NCBI RefSeq assembly: GCF_010093345.1
Contig: NZ_PDWT01000001.1
Coordinates: 1,240,001 to 1,304,000 of the forward strand
Reading direction: 5' to 3'
DNA from: Pseudoxanthomonas yeongjuensis
GTDB lineage: Bacteria > Pseudomonadota > Gammaproteobacteria > Xanthomonadales > Xanthomonadaceae
Length of the DNA stretch: 64,000 bases
Notes under the pieces: model-generated
What the model was told of the DNA's origin: nothing
Database searches by the model: none
What the model saw: only the letters and a program-made list of their open reading frames with translations
Program-made: the position numbers and the translations under genes
Part shown: piece by piece, positions 18,107 to 26,602 of the stretch
Layout of the letters: every line of letters begins with the position of its first letter
Numbering within the stretch: the stretch's first letter is position 1

Positions 18107-18733
18107 GGCGCGCTTCTGCTCGAATCGCTGCAGCGACCGCCGGATCAGCGCACGCGCCTCGGCCGCATCGCCGAACCCATCCAGCTTCACCGGATTGCGA
18201 CCCGCCGGCAGGTCCTTGTAGACGCGGAAGAACGCCTCGATGCGTTGCCGCTCGATCAGCGGCAGATCGCCCAGGTCGCGGATCCCGGCGTAGGTCGGAT
18301 CGATCTTGTCGGTGGGCACGCCGATGATCTTCTCGTCGCCTTCCCCATCGTCGGTCATCCGCAGCACGCCGATCGGGCGGAATCCGATCAGCACGCCCGG
18401 ATGCAATGGCTCGCGCGTCAGCACCAGCGCGTCCAGCGGATCGCCGTCGCCGGCCAGGGTGCGCGGCATCGAGCCATAGTTGGCCGGATAAGCCACCGGC
18501 ATCGACTGGAAGCGGTCGACGAAGACCAGGCCGTCTTCGTTGATCTCGTACTTGGTGAAGCTGCCGGCGGGTATCTCGACCGCCAGCACCGTCTCCTGTG
18601 GCGCGCTCTGCGGTTGCGCAGCCAGGAAAGGATGGAGGATGCGTTCGCCACCATGCACCGACCAGGCGAATGCGAATGCCGGAAGCAGCGACAGCGCGAA
18701 CAACGCCGCTGGACGACGCGATGCAGGTTTCAT
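18101..18733 (-). CDS. Exported family I inorganic pyrophosphatase
   Basis: The 210-residue protein carries the soluble inorganic pyrophosphatase domain: the signature DGDPLDALV at about 95-103, NYGSMPRTLAGDGDPLD, GVPTDKIDPTY and FFRVYKDLPAGRNPVKLDGF, which provide the Asp and Lys ligands for metal and PPi. Unlike ordinary Ppa it starts with a basic N-terminus and hydrophobic core (RRPAALFALSLLPAFAFAW), a probable signal peptide or anchor, so it should act in the periplasm and hydrolyse external or released PPi to phosphate. The ATG at 18731-18733 has GGAG upstream. It is divergent from a TonB receptor. Export is predicted from the sequence. Confidence 0.88.
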   Translation of the reverse strand: MKPASRRPAALFALSLLPAFAFAWSVHGGERILHPFLAAQPQSAPQETVLAVEIPAGSFTKYEINEDGLVFVDRFQSMPVAYPANYGSMPRTLAGDGDPLDALVLTREPLHPGVLIGFRPIGVLRMTDDGEGDEKIIGVPTDKIDPTYAGIRDLGDLPLIERQRIEAFFRVYKDLPAGRNPVKLDGFGDAAEARALIRRSLQRFEQKRAL

Positions 18734-18802
18734 GGATTCTCCAGGGACAAGGCGCGATCGATCGCAGAGGATCGCGAAGCCTTTCTACGGCCGCGACATG
18801 AA

Positions 18803-18826
18803 ATCCATGTGTCATCCATGTGACGC
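18803..18826. promoter_or_regulatory. Tandem direct repeat, 11-bp period, possible response-regulator site
   Basis: ATCCATGTG occurs at 18803-18811 and again at 18814-18822, one helical turn apart. Read as half-sites it gives GTGTCAT-CCAT-GTGACGC; the first half is one base from the Pho half-site CTGTCAT. It lies 70-93 bp upstream of the exported pyrophosphatase and about 160 bp upstream of the TonB receptor. Confidence 0.4.
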
Positions 18827-18849
18827 GGCCATCGGCGCGTTGCCGCTGG

Positions 18850-18883
18850 TTGCCGGTTCTTCCGCGATTGCGCGAACCGGCAA
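18850..18883. promoter_or_regulatory. Inverted repeat upstream of the TonB receptor
   Basis: TTGCCGGTTC and GAACCGGCAA are perfect 10-base inverted arms with a 14-base spacer, between two divergent genes. It may be an operator; no T-run suggests termination. Confidence 0.45.
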
Positions 18884-18984
18884 TCAAACTGCAATTGTTC
18901 TGCATCAATAGCGCCCGACGTCATATTTCCGCCACAACGCTCCCGTAGAACGTGGGGATTGATATTCCACGGGGAAACGTTGCG

Positions 18985-21354
18985 ATGAAGAAGAAGATAC
19001 TGGCGACCAGCATGTCGCGTGCATTGGCCTGCCTGGTGTTCGGATCACTGCCGGCCATGGCCCAGGCCGAAGTACAGGCTCCCGGCGGCGCCGGCGACGC
19101 CAGGCAGCTTGACACCATCGTGGTCCAGGGCGAGATCGCCTATCGCGACCGCACCGACGACATCGCGCCGACGCTGGTTTACGACCTGGAATACTTCCAG
19201 CGCTTCGAACCCAACACCGTCGGCGACATGCTCAAGCGCGTGCCGGGCGTGGGCTTCGTCGGTTCGGACATCATGGAATACGACGGCGCGCAGCTGCGCG
19301 GCCTCGGCGGTGGCTACACCCAGGTGCTGATCAACGGCAAGAAGGTGCCAGGCGCCGGCGACGACCGCTCGTTCTACGTCGACCGCATCCCGGCGGAAAT
19401 GGTCGACCATATCGAAATCAAGCGCAGCGCCAGCGCCAACCGCAGCGGCGACGCCATGGCCGGTGCGATCGACATCGTGCTGCGCGACGCCTACGAATTC
19501 ACCGGCAGCTACATCCGCGTCGGCGTGAACCGCTGGGACGACGGCGAAGTGAACCCGACCTTCGGTGCGGTGACCTCGTTCGAAGCGCTCGGTGGCCGCC
19601 TGCTGGCCGGCTTCAACGTGCAGGATCGCTACCGCGCCAAGTTCAAGCGTTCCGACCGCTTCACCGACAACACGCTAGAAGAGAAGGTCAGCTGGGAAGA
19701 CCAGACCGAAGTGAAGGACGGCCGCGACTATTCGGCCAACCTCAGCTACACCGCCGACGTCGGCGAGACCGGCCGCTTCAGCATCGACGGCTTCTACGTC
19801 AAGACCGACCGCGACGTCAGCGAAGTGTCGTTCGAAGAGGAACTGGACGACGACGAAACGATCAACGCGCGCGTGCCGGGCCTGGACCCGTACGACCAGA
19901 AGAACTACGGCATCAGCGCCGAGTACAAGTTCGACATGGCCGGCGGCACCACCACGCTGAGCGCGGACCACGCCCGTTTCGAGAACTCGCAGGCCACCAC
20001 CGAGGGCGAACACGTTTACATAAGCGGTGCAGGCAACTGGGACGACAGCTGGAGCATCCCTGCCGACGCGGAATGGGACGAAACCGCCTACGAGGCCGAA
20101 TCCGTTTCCGCCAAGGACTCCGAAACCGGCTTCAGGTTGTCCCACGCGCGTCCGGTTGGCAGCGCCGAACTGGAATTCGGCGTGGACTACCGCACCAAGA
20201 AGCGTGAAGGCCTGCTCATCCGCTACGAGTGGGAAGCCGAGGAGGAAGATGAAACCCCGAACTCCCTGGCGGATTACGAGCTGGATGGCAGCGTGGCCTC
20301 GGTGATCGAGGAAAAGCGCCTGGACCCGTACATCATGCTCAGCAGCAAGGGCGAGTCGTTCTCATGGGAAGCCGGCCTGCGCTATGAGACCACCAAGTCC
20401 GAGATCGACTACCTGGAAGACGAGGAAAGCGCAGGTCGGGTCAGCAAGGACTACAACGAGCTGCTGCCATCGGTGAACCTGCGCTGGGACGTGAGCGAAG
20501 CCGACCGCATCAACCTGTCGCTGGCCAAGACCATCAAGCGCCCGAACTTCAACGAACTGATCCCGGCACTGCTGGACGGCGAATTCGGCGACAACGACTA
20601 CATCGGCAACCCGGAACTGGATCCGGAAACCGCCAACGGCCTCGACATCGGCTTCGAACACCGCCTCGGCAAGAAGGGCGTGGTCGGCCTCAACTTCTTC
20701 TACCGCGACATCAGGAACCTGATCGAAATCGTCAATACCGGCGAGCCCAGCGAGGAGATGCAGGACACCTGGGAAGAAATGATCGAGGACGGCGACGCCG
20801 TCGACCTGGCCGATGCCATTGCGCAGGAACCGGCGGAGAGCTGGCTGTACACCTCGGCCAACGTCGGCGACGGCAAGGCCTACGGTTTCGAGTTCGACTT
20901 GTCGACCCCGCTGTCGGCGTTCGGCCTGGACAACACCGGCGTATTCCTGAACTACTCGTGGGTCGATTCCAAGGTCGACGATTTCATGGGCGAACGTCGT
21001 TTCAACGACCAGGCCAAGAGCACCTTCAACATCGGCTTCATCCAGGACCTGCCATCGCTGGCCGCCAGCTTCGGCATGACCTATCGCAAACAGGGCGATG
21101 CCTATGCCCGCCTGCTGGGCGAGGAAGCCATCGTCCGCTATGGCGACGAACTGGACGTCTTCGTCGAAAAACGCTTCGGCGACAACTTCTCGGTGCGCCT
21201 GAGCGCGAACAACCTGCTGGATGCCTCGAAGGACGAATTCTTCGACAAGTTCAACACCCAGGCCGACCAGATCGCCCGCGATTACGACGAGTACGAACTC
21301 GAATCCGAAGAAGCCGGCCCGAGCTACCAGCTGGTCATGCGCTGGGCGTTCTGA
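18985..21354 (+). CDS. TonB-dependent outer-membrane receptor
   Basis: The 789-residue protein has a signal peptide (residues 1-28, ending AMAQA), a TonB-box-like DTIVVQG shortly after, a plug domain at about 55-165 (VGDMLKRVPGVGFVG, LRGLGGGYTQVLINGKKVPG, IPAEMVDHIEIKRSASANRSGDAMAGAIDIVLRD) and a long beta-barrel ending in the aromatic-rich YQLVMRWAF. The barrel is very acidic, with Glu/Asp-rich loops. Such receptors import scarce ligands across the outer membrane using TonB energy; the substrate cannot be read. The ATG at 18985 follows GGGGAAA and directly precedes the signal peptide. It is a monocistron closed by a strong terminator, divergent from the exported pyrophosphatase. Confidence 0.93.
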   Translation: MKKKILATSMSRALACLVFGSLPAMAQAEVQAPGGAGDARQLDTIVVQGEIAYRDRTDDIAPTLVYDLEYFQRFEPNTVGDMLKRVPGVGFVGSDIMEYDGAQLRGLGGGYTQVLINGKKVPGAGDDRSFYVDRIPAEMVDHIEIKRSASANRSGDAMAGAIDIVLRDAYEFTGSYIRVGVNRWDDGEVNPTFGAVTSFEALGGRLLAGFNVQDRYRAKFKRSDRFTDNTLEEKVSWEDQTEVKDGRDYSANLSYTADVGETGRFSIDGFYVKTDRDVSEVSFEEELDDDETINARVPGLDPYDQKNYGISAEYKFDMAGGTTTLSADHARFENSQATTEGEHVYISGAGNWDDSWSIPADAEWDETAYEAESVSAKDSETGFRLSHARPVGSAELEFGVDYRTKKREGLLIRYEWEAEEEDETPNSLADYELDGSVASVIEEKRLDPYIMLSSKGESFSWEAGLRYETTKSEIDYLEDEESAGRVSKDYNELLPSVNLRWDVSEADRINLSLAKTIKRPNFNELIPALLDGEFGDNDYIGNPELDPETANGLDIGFEHRLGKKGVVGLNFFYRDIRNLIEIVNTGEPSEEMQDTWEEMIEDGDAVDLADAIAQEPAESWLYTSANVGDGKAYGFEFDLSTPLSAFGLDNTGVFLNYSWVDSKVDDFMGERRFNDQAKSTFNIGFIQDLPSLAASFGMTYRKQGDAYARLLGEEAIVRYGDELDVFVEKRFGDNFSVRLSANNLLDASKDEFFDKFNTQADQIARDYDEYELESEEAGPSYQLVMRWAF

Positions 21355-21373
21355 TCGCGATTCGTCCCGTTAC

Positions 21374-21409
21374 AAAGAAGAAGCCGGCGCAAGCCGGCTT
21401 CTTCTTTGT
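21374..21409. terminator. Rho-independent terminator after the TonB receptor gene
   Basis: CAAAGAAGAAGCCGGC and its exact complement form a 16-bp perfect stem closed by a GCAA tetraloop, with TTCTTCTTT on the 3' side. It overlaps the first base of the next repeat. Confidence 0.92.
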
Positions 21410-21506
21410 AGGAGCGGCTTCAGCCGCGATCAGATCCCCAGCATGCCCGCGAAACCGGCCGCGCAGCGCCATTGAAGGGCGGTCGCGGCTGAAGCCGCTC
21501 CTACAA
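21408..21506. repeat. Palindromic intergenic repeat pair, GGCT-TC-AGCC core
   Basis: TGTAGGAGCGGCTTCAGCC and its complement flank about 60 bp; each arm holds the inner palindrome GGCTTCAGCC followed by GCGA. It lies between the TonB receptor terminator and upp. Confidence 0.9.
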
Positions 21507-21559
21507 TCATGGCGTGGTTTGATGCAGACTTCCGGCACCCCACTCCACCGCAGGCCGCC

Positions 21560-22192
21560 ATGAAGATCGTCGAAGTCCGCCACCCGCTGGTCCAGCACAA
21601 GATCGGCCTGCTGCGCGAGGCGAAGCTCAATACCAAGGATTTCCGCGAACTAGTGACCGAGCTCGGTACCCTGCTGGGCTACGAGGCCACCGCGGACCTG
21701 GAAACCGAACCCGAAACCATGGCCGGCTGGGCCGGCGACGTGCAGGTGCAAAAGATCGCCGGCGCCAAGATCACGCTGGTGCCGATCCTGCGCGCGGGCC
21801 TGGGCATGCTGCCGGGGGTGCTGGCGCTGATCCCGACCGCACGCGTCAGCGTGGTCGGTTTGCAGCGCAACGAGGAGACCCTGCAGCCCGTGCCCTACTT
21901 CGAGCGGCTCACCGGCCGGCTCGACGAACGCGACGCGCTGATCCTCGATCCGATGCTGGCCACCGGCGGCACCTTGATCGCCACCATCGACATGCTCAAG
22001 CGCGCTGGTTGCAAGCGCATCAAGGGCATCTTCCTGGTCGCGGCACCCGAAGGCCTCGCCGCGCTGGAAGCAGTGCATCCGGATGTCGAGGTCTACACCG
22101 CCGCCATCGACGAACGCCTCAACGAGCGTGGCTACATCCTGCCGGGGCTGGGCGATGCGGGGGACAGGATCTTCGGCACCCGGGTCGGCTGA
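21560..22192 (+). CDS. upp: Uracil phosphoribosyltransferase
   Basis: This 210-residue enzyme salvages uracil with PRPP to give UMP. Signatures are [19 protein letters not shown] at the start, the RAGLGM loop ([12 protein letters not shown]), the PRPP-binding [12 protein letters not shown] and the uracil-recognising C-terminus [20 protein letters not shown] chose the ATG at 21560 because it begins the family N-terminus; the in-frame ATG at 21509 would add 17 unrelated residues. It is transcribed alone, between a palindromic repeat upstream and the REP of the RAYT element four bases after its stop. Confidence 0.97.
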   Translation: MKIVEVRHPLVQHKIGLLREAKLNTKDFRELVTELGTLLGYEATADLETEPETMAGWAGDVQVQKIAGAKITLVPILRAGLGMLPGVLALIPTARVSVVGLQRNEETLQPVPYFERLTGRLDERDALILDPMLATGGTLIATIDMLKRAGCKRIKGIFLVAAPEGLAALEAVHPDVEVYTAAIDERLNERGYILPGLGDAGDRIFGTRVG

Positions 22193-22195
22193 CGC

Positions 22196-22255
22196 GTAGA
22201 GCCGAGCTTGCTCGGCTGCGCACCACCCGAAGCAGCGGAGCAAGCTCCGCTCTAC
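22196..22255. repeat. REP pair on the 3' side of the RAYT gene
   Basis: Left arm GTAGAGCCGAGCTTGCTCGG and right arm AGCGGAGCAAGCTCCGCTC + TAC are inverted, each with an inner GAGC-based hairpin. The TAG stop of the transposase gene lies inside the right arm, the usual intimacy of RAYT genes with their own REP. Confidence 0.9.
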
Positions 22256-22662
22256 AGGTCGGCTTCGGTGTTTATCCACGGGCAGTGCCAGTAGGGATAA
22301 TCCGCCAGGGCCTCGACAAGGCGGCTGCGCAGCGGATTGGTGGCGATATAGCGCGCCTGGCCGGCAAGATCCTTGTCTCCGCGCAGGCAATGATCATGGA
22401 ACCCGGCCTGCCAGATCGGACCGGACGTACCGCCTGCAGAATTGATCGCGCGCGCCGAGCGTGACTTGAACGCCTGCACGCATCTACTCAGATCGTCCCT
22501 TCTCAACTCGAACAGCCAGTGCAGGTGGTCAGGCATCACCACCCACGTCAGGTTGCGTACCCATCCTTCTGTCTCGGCCCGCATCAGTTCATCGACCACG
22601 GCGCATGCGCAGATATGCTTTGCGAACAGGGGTTTCCGATTCAACGCAACCGTGGTGACCAC
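22252..22662 (-). CDS. REP-associated tyrosine transposase (RAYT, Y1_Tnp family)
   Basis: The protein has the single-stranded-DNA transposase hallmarks of IS200/IS605-like RAYTs: an HUH motif in WVVMPDHLHWLFEL (His46 and His48), the IWQAGFHDHCLRGDKDL segment and ARYIATNPLRSRLVEAL with probable catalytic Tyr105. RAYTs cut and join REP palindromes and are thought to spread them; REPs of the matching sequence flank this gene on both sides. The only start in this frame is a GTG at 22660-22662. An ATG at 22691-22693 with a suitable N-terminus (MAATPQR) is one base out of frame, so the 5' end may carry a frameshift. At 136 residues it is at the short end for the family. Confidence 0.88.
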   Translation of the reverse strand: MVTTVALNRKPLFAKHICACAVVDELMRAETEGWVRNLTWVVMPDHLHWLFELRRDDLSRCVQAFKSRSARAINSAGGTSGPIWQAGFHDHCLRGDKDLAGQARYIATNPLRSRLVEALADYPYWHCPWINTEADL

Positions 22663-22788
22663 GTAGAATGCGCCGCTGCGGGGTTGCGGCCATGGAGAAG
22701 ACGTGGACTGGACATGACCGGGATCTTACCGATGCATTACCTGCCCAGGAATCAGAATTTGCCACCAGGGCCTGTCGGAAACCACCCC

Positions 22789-22889
22789 GTAGAGCCGAGC
22801 TTGCTCGGCTGCACACTACCCGGAGCAGCGGAGCAAGCTCCGCTCTACGACGCGTACTGTCCGGAGCAGCGGAGCGAGCTCCGCTCTAC
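22789..22889. repeat. REP cluster on the 5' side of the RAYT gene (three arms)
   Basis: One left arm GTAGAGCCGAGCTTGCTCGG (22789-22812) is followed by two right arms, AGCGGAGCAAGCTCCGCT near 22826-22848 and AGCGGAGCGAGCTCCGCT near 22867-22889, each ending CTAC. This is the same REP family as at 22196 and 32456. Confidence 0.9.
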
Positions 22890-22902
22890 GACAAGGAGGG
22901 CA

Positions 22903-23793
22903 TTACGCCGCCAACGGCCGCGCCAGCAACTCCGCCACTTCATGCGCGGTGCCGAACTTCCCCTTCTCGTCGCGCGTCACCTGCGCCAGCGCGCATTCGG
23001 TGTCGTGGGTGAAGAACAGATGCACGTTGCGCGCCAGCTTGTCTTCCAGGAACGCGCGCTTCTCGTCGATCAGCAACTCCGCGTTCCGGTCGTAGCCCAT
23101 GGTGATCGGCACATGCACCCAGGAACGCCCCGGGATCAGGTCGGCGCAGAACACCACGCCACCGTGCGGTTCGCCATCAATTTTTTCGGGCCCGATGATT
23201 TCAGCCAGCATCAGTCCGGGCGTATGCCCATCGCTGTAGCTGAAACGCACGGTCTCGCCCAATACCCGCGAATGTTCGCCTTCGACGATCTCCAGCCGGC
23301 CGCTGGCCTGCAGCAGCCCCGGCAGTTCCGGGATGAAACTGGCGCGGTCGCGCGGATGCGGGTTGATCGCGCGCTGCCAGTGCTGCGCACCGACCAAATA
23401 AGTGGCGTTCGGGAACAGCAGTTCGGGCGCCCTGCCCTCCGCCCATGGCGCCAACAACCCGCCGGCATGGTCGAAATGCAGGTGGCTGAGGACCACTACA
23501 TCGATGTCCTGGTGTTCGAAGCCGGCGGCGCGCAACGAATCCAGCAGCACATGCTGCGCTTCCTGCACGCCATAGCGTTCGCGCAGTTTCGGTTCGAAGA
23601 ACGCGCCGATACCGGTCTCGAACAGCACCGTCTTGCCACCGAGCGGACTGGCCAGCAACGCGCGGCAAGCCAGCGCGATGCGGTTCTCATCATCCGGCGG
23701 CGACCACTTTTCCCACATCGCGCGCGGCGCGTTGCCGAACATCGCGCCGCCATCGAGTTTCTGCGAATTGCCGAGCAGGGACCAGAGCTTCAT
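22903..23793 (-). CDS. MBL-fold metallo-hydrolase
   Basis: The 296-residue protein has the metallo-beta-lactamase motif [13 protein letters not shown] (HxHxDH) that binds two metals, followed by YSDGHTPGL and TMGYDRNAE and a final [13 protein letters not shown]. It resembles the cytoplasmic hydrolases related to quorum-quenching lactonases and similar esterases, but no substrate is indicated. There is no signal peptide. It lies downstream of the RAYT element's upstream REPs and convergent to nothing close; a palindromic repeat separates it from the next gene upstream, so it is probably transcribed alone. Confidence 0.88.
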   Translation of the reverse strand: MKLWSLLGNSQKLDGGAMFGNAPRAMWEKWSPPDDENRIALACRALLASPLGGKTVLFETGIGAFFEPKLRERYGVQEAQHVLLDSLRAAGFEHQDIDVVVLSHLHFDHAGGLLAPWAEGRAPELLFPNATYLVGAQHWQRAINPHPRDRASFIPELPGLLQASGRLEIVEGEHSRVLGETVRFSYSDGHTPGLMLAEIIGPEKIDGEPHGGVVFCADLIPGRSWVHVPITMGYDRNAELLIDEKRAFLEDKLARNVHLFFTHDTECALAQVTRDEKGKFGTAHEVAELLARPLAA

Positions 23794-23815
23794 GCCGCGA
23801 TTGTACCCTTGGCGT

Positions 23816-23886
23816 ACGTAGGAGCGACGTGAGTCGCGACTGAATTCCCCACAACAAGGCCATCGCGACTCACGTCGCTCCTACGC
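23816..23886. repeat. Palindromic intergenic repeat pair, GAC-GTGA-GTC core
   Basis: CGTAGGAGCGACGTGAGTC and its complement, the same family as 4752-4829. It lies between two genes on the minus strand. Confidence 0.9.
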
Positions 23887-23889
23887 GCT

Positions 23890-24471
23890 TCATCGGCCTT
23901 CGGGAGCCGCCGAGAAGTAGAAGGTGAAAGCGCCCTTGCCCTCATCGGCGGCCTTGACCACGATCGGCGCCAAGGGCCCCGGGCCCGCGAGGACGCCCTC
24001 GCCCAGCACCACCGGATCGGACTTCTTGAACCAGCCACTGCGCCAGCCCTTGATCGTCACCGGGATGCGCTTGCCCGGCATCAGTTCGAGCGTAGCGCGG
24101 GCGCCGCGGTTTTCGTCCACCACCACGATGTTGCGTCCACCCTCGGAAGTCATCGACTCCTGCTCGAAAGCGAACAACGGCTGCCCATCGGCCTCGATGG
24201 CGAAGCGCCAGTCGGCATTGCCGACCGCGCCATCCTGCTGCACGGCGACCCGCTGCAGTTGCAGGCGGAGTTGTTGCGGCAGCGCGGGCTGTTCGAGCTT
24301 CGCTTCGGCAGGCTTCGCTTCGGCGACGACCGCGGCCGGCACCGGAACATCGCCCTTCAGGTCGTTGCGGATGTTGATGTAAACCGTGGTCAGCGCGGCA
24401 AGCAGGGCCGCGCTGCCGGTAAGGATGGCGGGCAGATGGCTGATGACCGGCTTTTTCTCGTTGTCCGCCAC
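23890..24471 (-). CDS. Membrane-anchored protein of unknown function
   Basis: The 193-residue protein has one hydrophobic helix near the N-terminus (LPAILTGSAALLAALTTVYINI, about 13-34), an Ala/Pro/Glu-rich linker, and a C-terminal beta-rich domain of about 120 residues (LRLQLQRVAVQQDGAVGNADWRFAIEADGQPLFAFEQESM...). The domain probably faces the periplasm. I recognise no family. The GTG at 24469-24471 is preferred because AGGA lies seven bases upstream and the anchor then starts close to the N-terminus; an upstream ATG would add 22 residues. It follows ggt by about 100 bp on the same strand. Confidence 0.7.
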   Translation of the reverse strand: MADNEKKPVISHLPAILTGSAALLAALTTVYINIRNDLKGDVPVPAAVVAEAKPAEAKLEQPALPQQLRLQLQRVAVQQDGAVGNADWRFAIEADGQPLFAFEQESMTSEGGRNIVVVDENRGARATLELMPGKRIPVTIKGWRSGWFKKSDPVVLGEGVLAGPGPLAPIVVKAADEGKGAFTFYFSAAPEGR

Positions 24472-24570
24472 GCGGGAATCCTGTCGCAGGAGTGGATAGG
24501 CATGGATTTTATCGCTGTTCCCTGCCCTTCTGGGCACTCCTGCGCACGCATCGCCGCTCGGGGAACGTAC

Positions 24571-26310
24571 TCAGGGAACCGGAGCCAGCTCCACCTTGCC
24601 CGCGCCGACCGGATTGCGCGGATCGCTGCCCGTCGACAGCGTGTCCGTGCGCTTGTCCCATTCCACCGTCTGCAGGTTGCCCCAACGGTGGCTGGAACCG
24701 AGCCCGGCTTCATCGCCGCCCTGCAATTCGTGGCCCATCGCCCGCAGCGCCTGCGTCGTTCCCGGGGCGAACGCGCCGCTTTCCGCCTGGATCAGGTCCG
24801 GTAGCCATTGATGGTGGTAGCGCGGCAGCGCCGCGACCTCCTGCGCACCCAGGCCGGCGTCGTAGCCAAGCATGCCCAGCAGGACCATGGTGATGATGCG
24901 ACTGCCACCGGGCGTACCCAGCACGGCGACCTTGTCGGCCGATTCCATGAAGGTCGGCGTCATCGAACTGAGCATGCGCTTGCCCGGCTTCGGCGCGTTG
25001 GCTTCATAGCCCATCACGCCGAAGGCGTTCGGAGTGCCGGGCTTCAACGCGAAATCGTCCATCTCGTCGTTGAGCAGCACGCCGGTGCCCTTCGGGATCA
25101 GGCCCGAGCCATACAGCAGGTTGACCGTCTGGGTGCCGCCGACCCGGTTGCCCTCGGCGTCGATGATCGAAAAGTGGGTGGTTTCCTCGTCCTCCAGTGG
25201 CGTCGGTTTGCCCGAAAGCAGTGCGCTGGGCGTGGCCCTGTCCGGATGGATGGTCGCGCGCAGGCCTTGCGCATAGTCGCGATTGGTCAACACGTCCTGC
25301 GGGATGTCGGTGAAATCCGGGTCGCCGAGGAAGAAGGTGCGGTCGCGATAGGCGCGGCGCATCGACTCCACGACCAGGTGCACGCGATGCGCTTCATCGA
25401 GTTTCTGCAGGTCGTAGGGTTCGAGGATCTGCAGCATCTCGGCCAGGGCGATGCCGCCGGACGAAGGCGGCGGTGCGGTGGTGACCTTCCAGCCGCGGAA
25501 GTCGAAACTGATCGGCGTGCGTTGCTTGACCCGGTAGGCGGACAGTTCGTCGGCGGTCCAGCGGCCGCCGGCCTGCCTGACCCCGGCGAGCAGCTTCTTC
25601 GCCGTCTCGCCGCGATAGAAGCCATCGAAACCCTTCTCCGCCAGCAACTCCAGCGTATGCGCCAGCTCCGGCTGCCTGAAGGTGTCGCCTTCCGCGATCG
25701 GCTTCCCGCCACGCTCGTAGACTTCGCGCGTACCGGGATAGCGGCGCATCACCTCACGGCGTTGCTGGTAGCCGCCGGCCATGCGCGCATAGACCGGGAA
25801 GCCTTCATGGGCGATGCGGATCGCCGGCGCCAACGATGCAGCCAACGGCAGGCGACCGTGCTTCTGCGCCAGTTCGACCAGCGCCGCCGGCAGACCGGGG
25901 ATGCCCGCCGACCACGGGCCGTTCTGCGAGCGCTCCGGATCGAGCTTGCCGTCCTTGTCCAGGTATTGGTCCGGCGTGGCCGAAGCCGGCGCGTATTCGC
26001 GCGCGTCGAGGAAAACATCCTTGCCGGTCTTCGCGTCATGCAGCAGGAAGAAACCGCCGCCACCCAGTCCGGAGCTGATCGGCTCCACCACCGACAGCGT
26101 CGACGACACCGCGACCGCCGCATCGAAGGCATTGCCGCCGGCGCGGATGATCTCGAAACCGGCATCGGTGGCCAGGGCATGGCCGCTGGCGATGGCGGCG
26201 CCCGGCGGGTGGGTCGCCTTGCCGGCCTGTGTGGAATCCGCAGCGAATGCGGGGGAGAGGGAACACAACGCCAATGCGATGGCGAAAATACTGCGAAGTC
26301 TCACGTTCAC
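24571..26310 (-). CDS. ggt: Gamma-glutamyltranspeptidase
   Basis: The 579-residue precursor has a signal peptide (1-23), an N-terminal large subunit with GHALATDAGFEIIRAGGNAFDAAVA and GLGGGGFFLLHDAKTG, and the autocleavage site DEETTHFSIID, where Thr377 becomes the N-terminal nucleophile of the small subunit. Substrate-binding GSGLIPKGTGVLLNDEMDDF and GGSRIITMVL follow. It cleaves or transfers the gamma-glutamyl group of glutathione in the periplasm, supplying Cys-Gly and Glu. It lies seven bases after the ferredoxin gene. Family and processing site are clear. Confidence 0.96.
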   Translation of the reverse strand: MNVRLRSIFAIALALCSLSPAFAADSTQAGKATHPPGAAIASGHALATDAGFEIIRAGGNAFDAAVAVSSTLSVVEPISSGLGGGGFFLLHDAKTGKDVFLDAREYAPASATPDQYLDKDGKLDPERSQNGPWSAGIPGLPAALVELAQKHGRLPLAASLAPAIRIAHEGFPVYARMAGGYQQRREVMRRYPGTREVYERGGKPIAEGDTFRQPELAHTLELLAEKGFDGFYRGETAKKLLAGVRQAGGRWTADELSAYRVKQRTPISFDFRGWKVTTAPPPSSGGIALAEMLQILEPYDLQKLDEAHRVHLVVESMRRAYRDRTFFLGDPDFTDIPQDVLTNRDYAQGLRATIHPDRATPSALLSGKPTPLEDEETTHFSIIDAEGNRVGGTQTVNLLYGSGLIPKGTGVLLNDEMDDFALKPGTPNAFGVMGYEANAPKPGKRMLSSMTPTFMESADKVAVLGTPGGSRIITMVLLGMLGYDAGLGAQEVAALPRYHHQWLPDLIQAESGAFAPGTTQALRAMGHELQGGDEAGLGSSHRWGNLQTVEWDKRTDTLSTGSDPRNPVGAGKVELAPVP

Positions 26311-26317
26311 TCCTGTC

Positions 26318-26569
26318 CTAAGCGGTTTGCTGGAGCCGCCGCAGCTTCGCCAGCAGGTCCTCCTCGCTTTCAGGATACGCCGGATCGGGGTCGATGCACT
26401 CCACCGGGCAGACGACCACGCATTGCGGTTCGTCGAAATGGCCGACGCATTCGGTGCAGCGCGCCGGATCGATGACGTAGATGGTCTCGCCCATGGTGAT
26501 GGCCTGGTTGGGGCAGGCCGGCTCGCAGACGTCGCAGTTGACGCAGAGTTCGTTGATCTTCAGCGACAT
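26318..26569 (-). CDS. YfhL-type 2[4Fe-4S] ferredoxin
   Basis: The 83-residue protein has CVNCDVCEPACP (C9, C12, C15, C19) and CTECVGHFDEPQCVVVCPVECI (C38, C41, C50, C54, C58), the unequal spacing of the YfhL/Alvin-type ferredoxins, with a helical tail. It should be a low-potential electron carrier in the cytosol; its redox partner is unknown. It is part of a same-strand run rsmD-coaD-lipoprotein-ferredoxin-ggt, but a 330-bp repeat-rich gap separates it from the lipoprotein gene upstream. Confidence 0.93.
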   Translation of the reverse strand: MSLKINELCVNCDVCEPACPNQAITMGETIYVIDPARCTECVGHFDEPQCVVVCPVECIDPDPAYPESEEDLLAKLRRLQQTA

Positions 26570-26602
26570 TTCAATGCCTGCGAAAGCAGCAATGGAGCCA
26601 AT

